A DNA stretch of 64,000 nt from Rusavskia elegans (GCA_011316305.1 SAUG01000068.1:434001-498000), one strand, 5' to 3'; positions 48,542-60,949 are shown, numbered from the stretch's first letter. Notes: generated by a model not told the origin, from the letters alone. A program made the numbers and translations.

Positions 48542-48778
48542 GTAAGGTTGGTGTATTTCTAGAGCAGTGCGCGATTGTAGACCAGACGAAAGATATATTG
48601 TAGAACTAACTCATGCCCCAAAGACTGGGGCATGGCCTAGTAATAAGGGAAAAGGAGAAAGCGGGGAAGGATCGAGATCCGACGCGCTAGCGACGTTCTG
48701 GCGACTAGGCGGCGAGCTTCGTTTCCAAGCGTCCCAATCATATCTCCAGGGCCTATATGACGCGTCTGGCGCTTCACA
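48542..48778. other. GC-richer, non-RIPed 237-bp insert
   Basis: An island with normal composition inside the retrotransposon. It is bracketed by the same hexamer, AAAACT, at 48536-48541 and 48779-48784, which could be a target duplication. It holds a perfect hairpin CATGCCCCA/TGGGGCATG with a 5-nt loop at 48612-48634. An 85-codon frame (48567-48824, GTG start) crosses it and runs into mutated sequence, so I do not call a gene. Origin unknown. Confidence 0.5.
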
Positions 48779-49796
48779 AAAACTTTTATTATTTTATAGA
48801 GAATCGGGCGGAAAAATAGTATAGTCTATAATTTACCTCGATAATAATCGACGTAGCTATAGCGGAATAGAAAGAAATAGTAGAAAATTATCGTCTATAC
48901 AGTTTCTAGCTTTTATATTTATTTATTTTCTAGAAAATTACAGGATTTATATTTATAATAAAAGTTTTATACCGACTATAGACTATAATCTATATAAAAA
49001 AGAGTACGGATATTTATTTTAATAGTACTTTTATAGATAGTTATTATATATATCTCCGAATTCCTATCGTATATTTATATAATATATAAAGAGACAGGTA
49101 ATATTACTAGTATAAAAGCGATAAAACTTATTTAATTAAATCCTATATAGCTAGAAGAAAGTTAATTATTTAAAAGGAAACGATTTATATATATTTAAAG
49201 AATAATTTACTTATATAAAAAGGATATTAAACTTTTTAAAATATATAATCTTAATAAATTAGTTAAACTCGCCGAAAAATTCTATATAAATCTCGATATT
49301 TTAGTATCGGAAATTATTTAAAAAGATATTATTTTCTAAAATAAATTAATAGAACTACTAATATAAACGATACTTCTATCGAATATATCTAATTTACGGT
49401 TTTCGATACTATATAAAGATAGTATTTACTACTAAAAATAATTATTACTACTTTATTAGTTTACTATCGATTATTATATAATAATTTTATAATAATTTTA
49501 ACCGTCGGCGGATTAGGTATAGTATATTATAATAGTTATTATTACTATTAATAGTATTGATAATCGATAATATTATTAAAGGAAAAAATTTCGAAAGTTA
49601 CGAAATTCGAGGTTATAGTAGTCGATAGCGAGTTCCTACTAATATACTTATTTACCTCTATATAAATCGTACGAAGATAAACTTTTATTTCTCGTTTTAT
49701 TTTACTCGTTATTATTAATTATAGTTTTATATCGATTACTATTTAGTTTTAGAAAATATTTACTTCCTTCCTATATTTTATTTAGGAAGGGAAGAA

Positions 49797-50011
49797 TATA
49801 GTAGTTAAGATTCTAAACTATATAAACGGTTTAAAAGATTATAGAAAATATATTTGGATTTTATAATTATATACGAATTCAGTTACTAACTAATCCGGTC
49901 GCTAATTATAAAAGCGAGTATAGAAACGGATATAGATCTAGCGTGGAGATATTTATATATATAAATATTTCATTCCTCTATAGTTATAGTAAATCAATTT
50001 GGATTTCTATA
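49797..50011 (+). repeat. 3' LTR of the 42-50 kb retrotransposon
   Basis: 215-bp partner of 42349-42563, directly after a purine-rich tract. It keeps slightly more G and C than the 5' LTR. Confidence 0.82.
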
Positions 50012-51675
50012 AAATTAATATTGAATTTCCTTTAGATTATAAATTAATAAATTAAAATAAAACAAATTAAAATAAATTTATCGTTATTTATATTTATTTA
50101 TTCGTATTTACAACTTTTTTTTATATTCTTTTTATATTGTTTAATTGTTCGAAATTTTTGTTTTAATCTTTTAAAATTTAATATTAAAAAAACTAACCGA
50201 TTAAATAACGTGAATATTTAAAAAGTTGATATATTTTATCCAATATTTAATTTTAGAATTTTGAAGAAACTAGATCTAAATTGAATTATATAAAAAAAAC
50301 TTTAATCTATTTAATCAATTTAGATTTAAATCTAATTGAATCGATTTATATAATTAAACCAATATAATCTACTATATAGTATTTCTATATTAAAGCTTTA
50401 TATAAAAATCGAATTAGTCGATAGAAAAAATTAAATGTTAATTCTAGTTTTCGAAGAATTCGAATCTCTATTCTATCGGATTTAACTTTAACTTCGATTA
50501 CGTATTTTTTACTACTACGTTATCTAGACCATTTTATATTTTATATATTTATTTCAAAATATATCATTCGTTCAATTATTTGAATAAAATCTAAATTAAA
50601 TATTATAAAAATAATAACTAAGTTATTCTTTAGATTTATTAATTTCTACAAATAATTTTTATTGTTTTAAAAAAGTTTTATAATATTTGAATCAATTTTG
50701 AAAAGATCGTATTGAAAAAAATAACTTATATAACAGGATTCCCGTTTTCGAAAGCTGTAGCCGGGATGTATTTAATCAGATTTACGTATAAATTAGCTGT
50801 TATCTTAGAAGCGAGTATTCGTTTTTGAATAAAACATCGATATTAAATTATTTAGAACGTTAAATTAAATTATAATATTTTATATATTTTAGTATAGTTA
50901 ATATTATATCGATTTTCAATCGATCGATAGTTTAATTTTACTATAAGTTTTATAAAAAATTGCCGTTTTATCTAATAATAGATTTATTTAAACTATCTAT
51001 TAACAATAAATTAATAGCAAATCGATTAAAATAACGAGTTAACTAGATATCTATTCGATATTAGTTTAAAATTGACTAGAAGTTAAAGTAAACTAGAAGT
51101 TTGAATATTAATTTTCTAAAAAACTATATTTATATAAAAAATTTTTACGTAATTTTTTAATTAATATAATTAGTTTAGATTAGATAGATAGATTAATTCT
51201 ATATTACGTGACTCTTTGAATTTTATCTAGTAAAATTCTAATTACTAATTCTGTTTACTAAATAGTTTAGAGTTCGAATCTCGTAAAAACCTCTTTTTTA
51301 GAAATTTTTATCCGATTTTTACGCCTTCTATAGAATATCTAGAGTACTAAAATCAACGAATTAGGCTAGTGTATTACGTAATCTATAGATTTGTTTATTT
51401 CTAAATCTATTTTATTATTTAAGTTAGTAGATAAATTCGCTGTTAACTAGATATTAAATAGATATTAGAAATTCAATTCGTTATTAACGAGATATCTATT
51501 AGTTAATTAATTACTAGTAGATTTCTAATTATTAAAAATGTTTAGGTTTAAATAAATTTGAAATTTATATATAATCCTTGATTACGTAATACAGCGAGCA
51601 AATTTTTAATTCGTTTAAACTAACTACTAAAGGAATCTCTTCGAGGAATTCTCGCGAACAACGAATTTTTAGCCA
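50012..51675. other. Old AT-rich substrate, weakly RIPed (right part)
   Basis: Same texture as 38,645-40,214: AT-rich yet with CA/TG retained. About 51,205-51,410 is the forward partner of the inverted match at 39,975-40,180. It includes AGAGTTCGAATCTCGT near 51,270, which resembles a tRNA T-arm, but no complete cloverleaf is visible. No gene seen. Confidence 0.45.
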
Positions 51676-51688
51676 ATCGAATATTAAT

Positions 51689-52118
51689 TTAGTTAATTTA
51701 TTTTGGTTTTAGTATCCGATAAACCAGTGGTTCGGTAAGCAAATCAGGCGTTAGTATATCAATATTAAATATAAGGTAGTAGAATTTATACCTCAATTTA
51801 ATTAACGTAAATAACGATTCTATAGAATTTTAATTTAAAACTATTTAGTAATATAATATATCTTGCTACCGATAATTAAAGTAACGTAGAAATCTTTATA
51901 GATAAATATACCTTGTAGTTATCGCTTTTTCTTTTTTTTTTTTTTACTAGTAATATAAGCCTTGTAATATTATATTTTCGTAAGTACTGCGATTTACTAA
52001 AAGTTTTTATATACGTATAAACATCCGTAATAGCTATAGCTATAAACTAAACCAGACGGTAGTATCTATATCCGTAATAATTATATCTACCCGCGCGGTC
52101 GTCGACTACTTCGTTATA
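51689..52118 (+). mobile_element. 0.95-kb repeat family, copy C/D, left part
   Basis: First 430 bp of a forward copy, starting TTAGTTAATTTATTTTGG with the CCGATAAACCAGTGGTTCGG block. The copy is interrupted at 52118 by the retrotransposon and resumes at 60386. Left flank 51676-51688 (ATCGAATATTAAT) is repeated exactly at 60937-60949. Confidence 0.78.
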
Positions 52119-52356
52119 TATAAGCGCCAAACGCGTTATATAGACTCTGAAAATATAATTAGAACGCTTTAAAACGAAGCTTGCCGTCTAGTTACTAAAA
52201 CGTCGCTAGTATATCGGATTTCGATCTTTCCCCGCTTTTTTCTTTCCTTTATTACTAGACTATATCCTGGCCTTTCTAGAATATAAATTAGTTCTATAAT
52301 ATATCTTTCGTTTAGTCAATAATTATATACTATTCTAGAAATATCCCGTTTTAATA
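52119..52356 (+). repeat. 5' LTR of the 52-60 kb retrotransposon
   Basis: 238 bp, starting TATAAGCGCCAAACGCG and ending TTTTAATA (TG..CA mutated to TA..TA). Aligns with 60142-60380. Confidence 0.85.
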
Positions 52357-54448
52357 GTTTTAATTTATTATTTAAATATTTTTAATTCGATATAAATTAT
52401 TTATAGTATAACTATATCGATATCGACGTATAGTATTTATAGTAGTTATGACAATAGTAAAATATCGTAGACAGGACTATATTAAACTAGCGCTAAAGCT
52501 ATTAAATTATAGATTATAGATATTACAGATTAATCTAATAAATATAACCAGCCTATACCGAAAATACTCGATAAAGAAAACTCTAGATTATTTTCAATTA
52601 TTTATAGAATCTAATCGGAACTTTATAGTAATTTGATTACTAGTACGTCGGAAGACTATATTATTTCCGGCGGCTAAATCTATTAATAGTAGCTATCAAA
52701 TATTTAATTATAGTTTAATAGAAATATTTCTTCGAAGACTTTTATTTCTAGAAGATTTAATTTCGGTTAGCCGTCTAATAGTAGTAATAATTCGAATAAT
52801 TCGAATAATAGTAGAAATAACGGCGATAAATCCGATAATAATAAAAAATTTCGAACTTTAAAGATTTAAATAGTAGTAAAAAAAAAGACTTTTTTAAAAA
52901 TAAATTATAAAATAGAGACTTTTCGCGTAATAGATCCGAATTATATTCTAAATAATAATTAATTTTCTTTTACGCTAGCTATTAGATATTCGCGAGCGTT
53001 TTAAATTTTATTAAAATTTAAAATTCAAGAACCTAAAAGGTATAGTAATAAAATAATCTTTAAAAAATTTTATAAATAGATCGAATACTATAGAAATTAG
53101 TTTTATAAATCCGACGCCTTATCTATCTATACGGATTAAATTCGATAGATCTAAAATTTCGTTAAAAATTAGAAATTAAATCGTTAGCTCGAAAAAAAGG
53201 AATTTTTAATTAATAAAAATATATTTAATAGTATATTATAGAATAAGTTTATAGATTTTTTTTTTTAAATTTTACTATCGATTCTAAATTTTATATATTA
53301 GATACCGCGACAAAGTATTTTTATATAACCTGGAATAAAAACTAAAATATTCTAGAATTTTATAATTTCTTTATACTATTAGAAGTCTAGCTACTTCTTT
53401 TATCAAAAGAATAGCGTTCGATCTTTTTTCTTTTTAAAATTTATCTAGAATTATAGCGTACTATACGCGTTTATCGCGCGAAATTAAAAATTTCGGCTAT
53501 AATAAATAGATAGTTTAAACTATCCGATAGAAAAATATAGATAAAGCGATATCGGATTAGTAATAGAATTTTTCTATTAATAGATTCTATCTGCCGCTAT
53601 ATAGTAAAAGGAATTCTTAAAAATTTAAAAATCGAAACCGAAAAAGCCGATTATAAAATAGTCGGAATAGTATCGATAGAAAAAGTATTTCTAATATCGG
53701 TAATAATAATTCTAGAAAGTATAAATAAAATAATAAATATAGTATATACTTTATTTATAGTAGTATAGATTCTTAGTTTAAAAGTTATTCTAAAAACTAA
53801 AAATAAAGCTAAAATAATCAGAAATCTAATAACTTTTATAGTAATAATAATAGATTTTTTAAAAAGTCAACCGTTAATATAATAAAAGGTAATTCTAGTT
53901 ATAATAACTAGTTGAAAAATCAAAGAGGCCTGTTATAGCTTCGATAATAGCCTAAATTAAATAAATTAAAGTAAAAAACAGCTTTTTAATAAAAGTATTT
54001 ATCGAATTACTAATAAAAGGATATAATAAAACTAAAGCATTTCTTGATCTAAACTCTTAGATTAATATCGTTTTTTAATCTTTTATTATTTAATATAACT
54101 AGAGTCTATTTAAAAAATAAAAAATTTCTATTTTTAATAGATTAGAGATTAGTATACTGTTTACTATAAAATATATTTTATAAACTAGATAATAATAAAT
54201 AGTTAAAGCTACCGGAAAACATATATATTATAATTTTATATTTTAGATATAACCGACAATTATAGTATTCTTTTAAATATATCAATTTTATATTCAATAT
54301 ATATAGTTATAGACTTAAAATTAAAATAATAGCGATTTTCTATCTATAATAAAATAAAATAAAATAAATAGACGGATAGAAAACGGTTAATCTATTTTAG
54401 TATTAATTTACTAGTAGTTTTTATTTATATAATATAGACCGAGAAGTA

Positions 54449-54767
54449 GACTGGCCGGTTCGGGTCGGATTTCTATCGAATCGTCGGATATCCGATCCGA
54501 TTTTAGTAATCCGATCCGGATCCGACCCGTTTATATTATATATTTAATATATTATTAATTTAATATTTTAATAAAAATAGTATATCTTGTTAATATATTT
54601 AGTTTTACTACGGACTTTCCAGTTAACGTAGTTAATTAATTAGAATTTTTTTAATAATATCGTATAAAAGTTATACTAGGTTTATACTTTTATACTAGTA
54701 TTTAGCGTTTTTTCGGGTCGGATCGGATTAGTTAACCCGGGTTCGAAATCCGATCCGACGACCAGTC
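54449..54767. mobile_element. MITE-like element inside the retrotransposon
   Basis: 319 bp with imperfect inverted ends of about 25 bp: GACTGGCCGGTTCGG at the left and, reversed, GACTGGTCGTCGGATCGG at the right. It shares the TAGTTAATTAAT core and GATCCGATCC blocks with the tandem pair at 40275-41191. No coding capacity. The target duplication is unclear (perhaps TA). Confidence 0.65.
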
Positions 54768-57700
54768 GATCGAAAAGTATATATTAGTATATATAATATT
54801 AATTACCGCCGTATATATAGAATCTAATAACGATACCGCTATATAGGCGGAAGCTAGCGGTAATAAAAATAAAAACGATAAAAATATATAGCGGGCCGAA
54901 TCGATCCCGGAATCTATATATAAAGAAATTGAAATTTATAATATAAAATTAATAGATTTTTTACTATCGTTTAAAGATACCGATTATATAATCGAATTAG
55001 ATAGACGGAATCTACTATACAATCTAATCTATAGTCTATTTAAATATAAATTTAACGAATTATATAATTACTTGGATAATACTTTAAAAAAAAACTAGAT
55101 TCGCTATTTAATATCTTTTATAAAAATTCATATCCTCTTTATATTAAAGAAAAATAGTAGTTTTCGTATATATATCAACTATAGAGGCTTTAATAAAATA
55201 ATAATTAAAAACCGTTACCTTCTATCTTTTATTTCTAAAATCCTAGATCGATTATTAGAAATAAAGGATTTTTTAAAATATAATATTAAAGATACCTACT
55301 ATCGAATTCGAATTAAAAAAATAATAAATAGAAGACTATATTTTATATAAAATATAAATATTTCGAATATTTTATTATATCTTTCGGTTTTATAAATATA
55401 TCTATAATATTCTAGGTCTATTATAACCGGGTTTTAGAAAATTTATAAATATTTACTATATAGTTTATCTAGATAATATTTTAATTTTTTTTAATTCGGG
55501 AAAAAAATATTAGAATTATATTCGGTAAATTATTCGAAAGTTCCGTAATATATAGCTATATTTTAATTTTAAAAAATATACTTTTAATATTAAAAGTATA
55601 GAGTTCTTAGACTTTATTATATCTATAGAAAATATATTAATCGACAAGGAATAAATAGTAACTATTAAAAAATAACCGGTTTTAAAGATTTATTAGAAAA
55701 TATAGATTTTTTTAAAATTTATAAATTTTTATCGGCGTTTTATTTACTAATATTCCCGTATTATAACGTTTTTAACGAGTTTACTTATAGAAAATATTAT
55801 CGAAAAGAAATCGAAACCGTTTTACTAGACTATTAGAATCTAAAAAACTTTTAAAAAATTAAAAATATTTTTAATACTATTAGAATATTATAGTACTTCG
55901 ATCTAGAAAAAGAAATCTATATTAAAACTAATATCTCTAGAATCAAGTTAGTTAGAATTATATTATAATCTAATATAAATAGTCGCTATCGTCTAGTTAT
56001 ATTTTAGTTAAAAAAATAATTTTTACCGAATATAATTACGGAATATATAATATCGAATTATTTTATATTATTAAAGTTTTCGAATAATAGAGATAATATT
56101 TTAAAGATATAAAATATATAGTTAAAATTTAAATAGAATATAATAACCTTTAGAGTTTTATAAAAGTTAAAAAATTTAATATTCGATAATATCGTTAGAT
56201 TATTAAATTAGCTACTATAGATATCGATATCTTTTTTTATTTAAAAAAATCTAATCTAGCTAATCCGCTATCTAAAAGGCCGGATTATAAAAATATTAAT
56301 TTTTAAATTTAAACGATATTATTTATATTTCAACGGAAATTTAATTTCGCTAGCTAGAAATCTAGTAGTTAACCGTCTTTATTATAAATAATTCGAGTTA
56401 ATTATATTTTACGCGGGCGTATAATAGAAAAATCTAGGAAATCTTTTATAAAATCTAAAAATTCTAAAAATAATAGAATTAACCTTTTATTACTAATAAA
56501 AAAACGTGATATATTTTATATATCGAGATTACTTCCGGGTATAATAGGCCGCCGACGCGGTAGAGATAAATTAATAATAACTATTTCCGATAAAAAATAC
56601 GCTAATAGAATAAATTCTATTACTAGAAATATATACTATAATCTAAATATCTTATATTAAATAGCGCGAAAAATAACTATTAATAAAACAGTTTATAGTA
56701 AAATAATTCCTAGTATATAAAGTATATTTATCTAATTTTAAAATCGGGACGCCGATATATAGAAATATATATAGACTATCTAATATAATTAAAAAAAATG
56801 CCGTGCTATAGAATATAGAAATAGAAACTAGTTTTTTTTTATAAAAAGTCTTTATATATATCCGAAGATAAAATACTATATATAGAATTTCTAGTAAATA
56901 ACTATAATAATTTTATAGTTAGATATTTTAGATATTAGTAAACTTTATCGCTTATTTATCGTAGCTATAGCTAGTCAAATTAATTTAAATATATAAGAAA
57001 ATATATAGAAATATATAATATCTATTAATAAATTGAAATCTATAGATATAAATCGTATAGAAATTTTTAAAATCTTTTATATTCTATATAGCTATAGAAT
57101 AAAATAGTAATAGATTTTATTACTAGATAACTATCTACTCGATATTTTTAGGACGTAGTAGATTTAGTATTTATAGCTATCGATCGATTTATTAAAATAA
57201 CAAGGTATATTTCTTATCGTAAAATAATTAACGCAAAGGATTTTACTGAATTTATTATTAATAAACTTTAATATAAAAGATTTATTTCTAATAAAATTAT
57301 TAGCGATAGAAAATCGCTATTTATAAACGAATTCTAGTTAGAAGTCTACTATTATCTAAAACTTAAATATCGTTAAATACTATATTCTATTTTTAAATAG
57401 ATAGATAAATTAAAAGATAAAATCAATTACTAGAATGTTATCTAAAGATATATATTTATAAAAAATAAAAATATTAGATTAAATTTTTACTTTTAATTAA
57501 ATTCGTCTATAATAATAGTAAATATAATATTATAAAAATATTTTCTTTTAAAACGTTTATAGACTATAATCTAGATATAACATTCAAAAACGTTAAAAAT
57601 AATACCGTAGAAAAGAAAATAGTAAAAATAAAAGTACTAGTAGTAAAAGAAAAAGTTATAAATTTATAAAAGATATATAAATCGATATATATAAATTTAA

Positions 57701-60141
57701 ATAAAATTTTAATAAACTAGATTAAATACTATAATATAAAATATTATCCGATAGAATATAAAGTTAGCGGTTTAGTATTATTATTTATAAAAAATCTAAA
57801 ATTTAAATAATCGAAAAAGATTATTTTTAAATTCGTAAATTTATATTAGTTTTCGAAATATATAGATTTTTAGATTTATCGGTTAGTTTTTCTAGTTAGA
57901 TTAAAAATCTATAATACCTTTTATATATTTTTATTAAAAAAATTCCATCGCTATTAAAATAGCGAATTACTAAAATATCTATTATCGGAATTCATTAATA
58001 ATAGAAAGAAATAGAAAATAGAAACTATTTTAGATAAAAGATTTATAAAAATAATCGATTTAGCTTCGTAGTAAATTTCTATTCCGGGCTATCTTCCTAA
58101 TCTATAATAGGCGGGAGAAATAGTATAGAAAAAATAATTACTTTTAATACTATCGAAAAAGTAGTCTATAGAAACTTATAATCCGAATTAAAGATATCGA
58201 AAGATATTAAACTATTTACCGAAAAAACCGTCTAAAAAACCGAAATACCGGTAGTTTTAACTTCTAGAAATTAGAATTCGAATACTTCCAGCGCCTTTAA
58301 AACTATATATAAAAGAGTTTATAGAAATTATAATAAAACGATAGGCGATAAAGTTAATAGAAACTATAATAAAGCGACGGGCGATAAAATTTCTTTTTTA
58401 ATAATACGCGGAAAGTTAACTCGATATAATTTATTATTATTAAAATTATTTAAAACGTAGAATATATCTAAAGGTATTATAGATAGAGATATTATTTTAC
58501 GCGAAAATTTTTTAATAATAGCTAGTATAGATTATTTAATTATTAGCGTCGGATAATATCCTACTATAGACGGTCGAATCTAAATAGATTTAAATATTCT
58601 ATTATTTAAAATCTCGTAGATAATATTAGAAAGAGATATATAATATTTATATTATTTTATAATCGGAAATACTATAATCCGAAAAATATTCTCCGATTTT
58701 ATAATAATATATTAATAATTAGCTATTTCATTTAAACGATTATAGATTATATTTAAAATATTTAAATCTACTACTACTAAATATAATATAGCTATAGATA
58801 TCGAAACCTCTATTAAAATACTAGTAATATCTACTCTAAAAAGAAGAAATCTAGATATTACTAGTAGGATAGAGCTTTCGCGACGCGAACGAAAGATAAA
58901 TAGAAATAGTAATAGTAAACCGAAGCCGTATAGGGAACTAAAGCCGGAAGAAAAAGATATAGCTAAAAAATACTAGAATTTAAAGTTTTTAATTTCCATT
59001 TCTAGTAGATTTTATCTATTTTATATAATTATATTTTTTCGGACTATATTTTTTTTAATATATTTATAGGCGGTAAAATATTAGATTATTAAATTTAAAA
59101 TCTTTATAAACCGTTCTAAAATATCGAAATAGCGAATAAAGTTATAAAATATCGTATTAAAGGCCGTAATAAGTTTAAAGATATTTATAATATCTAGAAC
59201 CAACTTTTTTGTAAATTTTTAATTATTTAAAAAGAGTTTTTTTCTATTCTAGATAGTAAAATAGTAGGCGTTTATTATTTATTATATAGCTAAATCGAAA
59301 ATATAAAATATCTATTATAGTAAGCTTTAAACTAATATAATAAAAGGAACTATACCGTTTTATAATTAGATAATCTCTTTTTATTTTTTTAATACTTTAA
59401 ATAAATATTTGTAAAATAGTTTATTAAATATTCGAAAACTAAACGAAAGCGATTTATATTACTACATTCGCTAGTGGCGTATTATAAATATATAATATAT
59501 AGTAGAAAAGATATAACTATATATATAAAATTAAAAGATTTATATAAACGAATAAATTATTAAAATAAATAAAATATAGGAAATCAAAATTCCTATTAAA
59601 TAAAATATTACTATATCGTCGTTAACGCGTCGGAATCGTATTATTCCGAACGTTTATTTACTATTTAGGATTTTTAAATAAATATAGTAGATTCGGATTT
59701 AATTATATTTATTGAAACTTTTATTTAATATTGTTTATAAATAATATATATATAGATATACGGATATAATATATATCTATAGATATAATATATTCTTTTA
59801 AATATATATATTAAAGTAAAATTATTATATTAATTCAGCCGGTATTGAAATATAGTAATAATACGTCCCGGATTATATTATAAATTCTAGAAAATCAATA
59901 TTCGATTTATAGTAGTATTATCTTTTTTTAAATAATATTTTAATATATATCTAGATAATTAAACTATAATTATATATACAACGAAGCCGATTATAATAAT
60001 AGTTTAAAAGTAACTTCTTTTTTATCTTTTTTAATCTATATAGATAACTATATAGTTAATAAATTTATTTAATAAAAACTTTAAAATATATAGATAGATA
60101 TAATATAATATTAGAGATAATATCGTTAAAAAAAAGATAAT

Positions 60142-60380
60142 TATAAAACGTTAAACGCGTTATATAGGCTTTAGAAATATAGTTAATACGCTTTAAAATA
60201 AAGTTTGCAATCTAGTTACTAGAACGTTACTAGTATATCGAATCTCGATTCTTTTCTACTTTTTTTTTTCTTTTATTACTAGACTATATTCTAGTTTTTC
60301 TAGAATATAAATCAATTCTATAATATATTTTTCGTCTGGTCTATAATTATATACTGTTTTAGAAATATTTTACTTTAATA
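60142..60380 (+). repeat. 3' LTR of the 52-60 kb retrotransposon
   Basis: 239 bp, one indel longer than the 5' LTR near its start. Preceded by an A/G-rich tract (AAAAAAAAGATAA) that may be the mutated polypurine tract. Confidence 0.85.
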
Positions 60381-60385
60381 TTATA

Positions 60386-60936
60386 GCTAGAATAATCTAT
60401 TTCGAAATCGATAAAAATTTTCTTTTTACTACTTTTAAAACGCGCTATCCGATTTCTCTACTTTCTTTTAATTTAATCAACCGGGTAAAGCTTCTAGCTA
60501 TAGTAGCTAGCGTACTATCTAGCGATCTTTTTAAAATTAGATAGACTAAAAAGTATATTAATAGTTTAACGGAATATTTAGATACGGGTTATATAATAAA
60601 TATATCCGAGGCGATAAATATAAATAATTACTTCGCAGTATAGTAAGTAGATATAGCGGAAATATTAGAGGCTAATAATTATATATAACGTCGAAGAAAG
60701 ACTAGATATATAGTATTTGAATATAGTAGAGGATTCGTAATCGCGAATAAAAAAGGAAATAGTCAAATAGAAATAATTAACGCTGCAAATCTTTCTTATC
60801 TGACGAATATATCTTTGGCTGTAAAAATTTCTTTATACGTAAATGCAACAATCGTTGCCGTATATAACGTTGATAAAATATATATATATATATATGAAAA
60901 TTCAATATAACTCCAGACAGGAGCCTTCCAGGAGAG
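60386..60936 (+). mobile_element. 0.95-kb repeat family, copy C/D, right part
   Basis: Last 551 bp of the interrupted copy, giving 981 bp in total when rejoined. It has the (TA)n tract near 60,872-60,894 and the best-preserved 3' end (CTCCAGACAGGAGCCTTCC). Right flank 60937-60949 repeats the left flank exactly. Confidence 0.78.
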
Positions 60937-60949
60937 ATCGAATATTAAT

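Larger units (their letters stand above)
42349..50011 (+). mobile_element. RIPed Ty3/gypsy-type LTR retrotransposon (7.66 kb)
   Basis: Delimited by two 215-bp LTRs and oriented forward. A purine-rich tract (AGGAAGGGAAGAA) abuts the 3' LTR, as expected for the polypurine tract. Conceptual reading through stops shows a Gag/zinc-knuckle-like zone (about 42,800-43,900). Reverse transcriptase follows (about 44,950-45,390, with the KNRYPLS and VIYLDNILIYSKNEEEYL remnants), then RNase H (about 45,700-45,930) and integrase (about 46,430-47,060). The order RT-RH-IN identifies the Ty3/gypsy class. Every domain is broken by RIP stops; it cannot be active. Flanking 5-mers (AAGAT and AAATT) do not match exactly, so the TSD is unresolved. 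Confidence 0.88.
52119..60380 (+). mobile_element. RIPed Ty3/gypsy-type LTR retrotransposon (8.26 kb), nested
   Basis: Flanked by 238/239-bp LTRs and by the 5-bp duplication TTATA (52114-52118 and 60381-60385), exactly inside a copy of the 0.95-kb repeat. The aligned uninterrupted copy A shows the restored target. Forward reading through stops gives a retroviral-type protease remnant near 54,035 and reverse transcriptase at about 55,130-55,530 (INYRGFNK, KNRYLLSFIS, then a FGF..NISI remnant). Integrase-like sequence follows at about 56,900-57,500. A long region of roughly 2.5 kb follows before the 3' LTR. Heavily RIPed and certainly inactive. A MITE-like element sits inside at 54449-54767. 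Confidence 0.9.
23096..60936. repeat. RIP-mutated, repeat-filled AT-rich block (about 38 kb)
   Basis: Over long stretches the dinucleotides CA and TG are almost absent, TA is in large excess, and CG survives, which is the pattern of Neurospora-type RIP acting on CpA. No open frame longer than about 85 codons exists in 38 kb. Degenerate retrotransposon coding sequence can be read through stops at several places. The block is layered; the resolvable elements are listed separately. Confidence 0.93.

Noticed and set aside
48567..48824. 85-codon frame in the non-RIPed island
   Set aside because: GTG start, runs past the island into mutated retrotransposon sequence, no domain.
42344..50016. Target-site duplication for the 42-50 kb retrotransposon
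   Set aside because: Flanking 5-mers AAGAT and AAATT (or AAAAT with a shifted edge) do not agree well enough.
51205..51410. tRNA gene
   Set aside because: Only a T-arm-like motif; no acceptor stem, D-arm or anticodon arm can be drawn.
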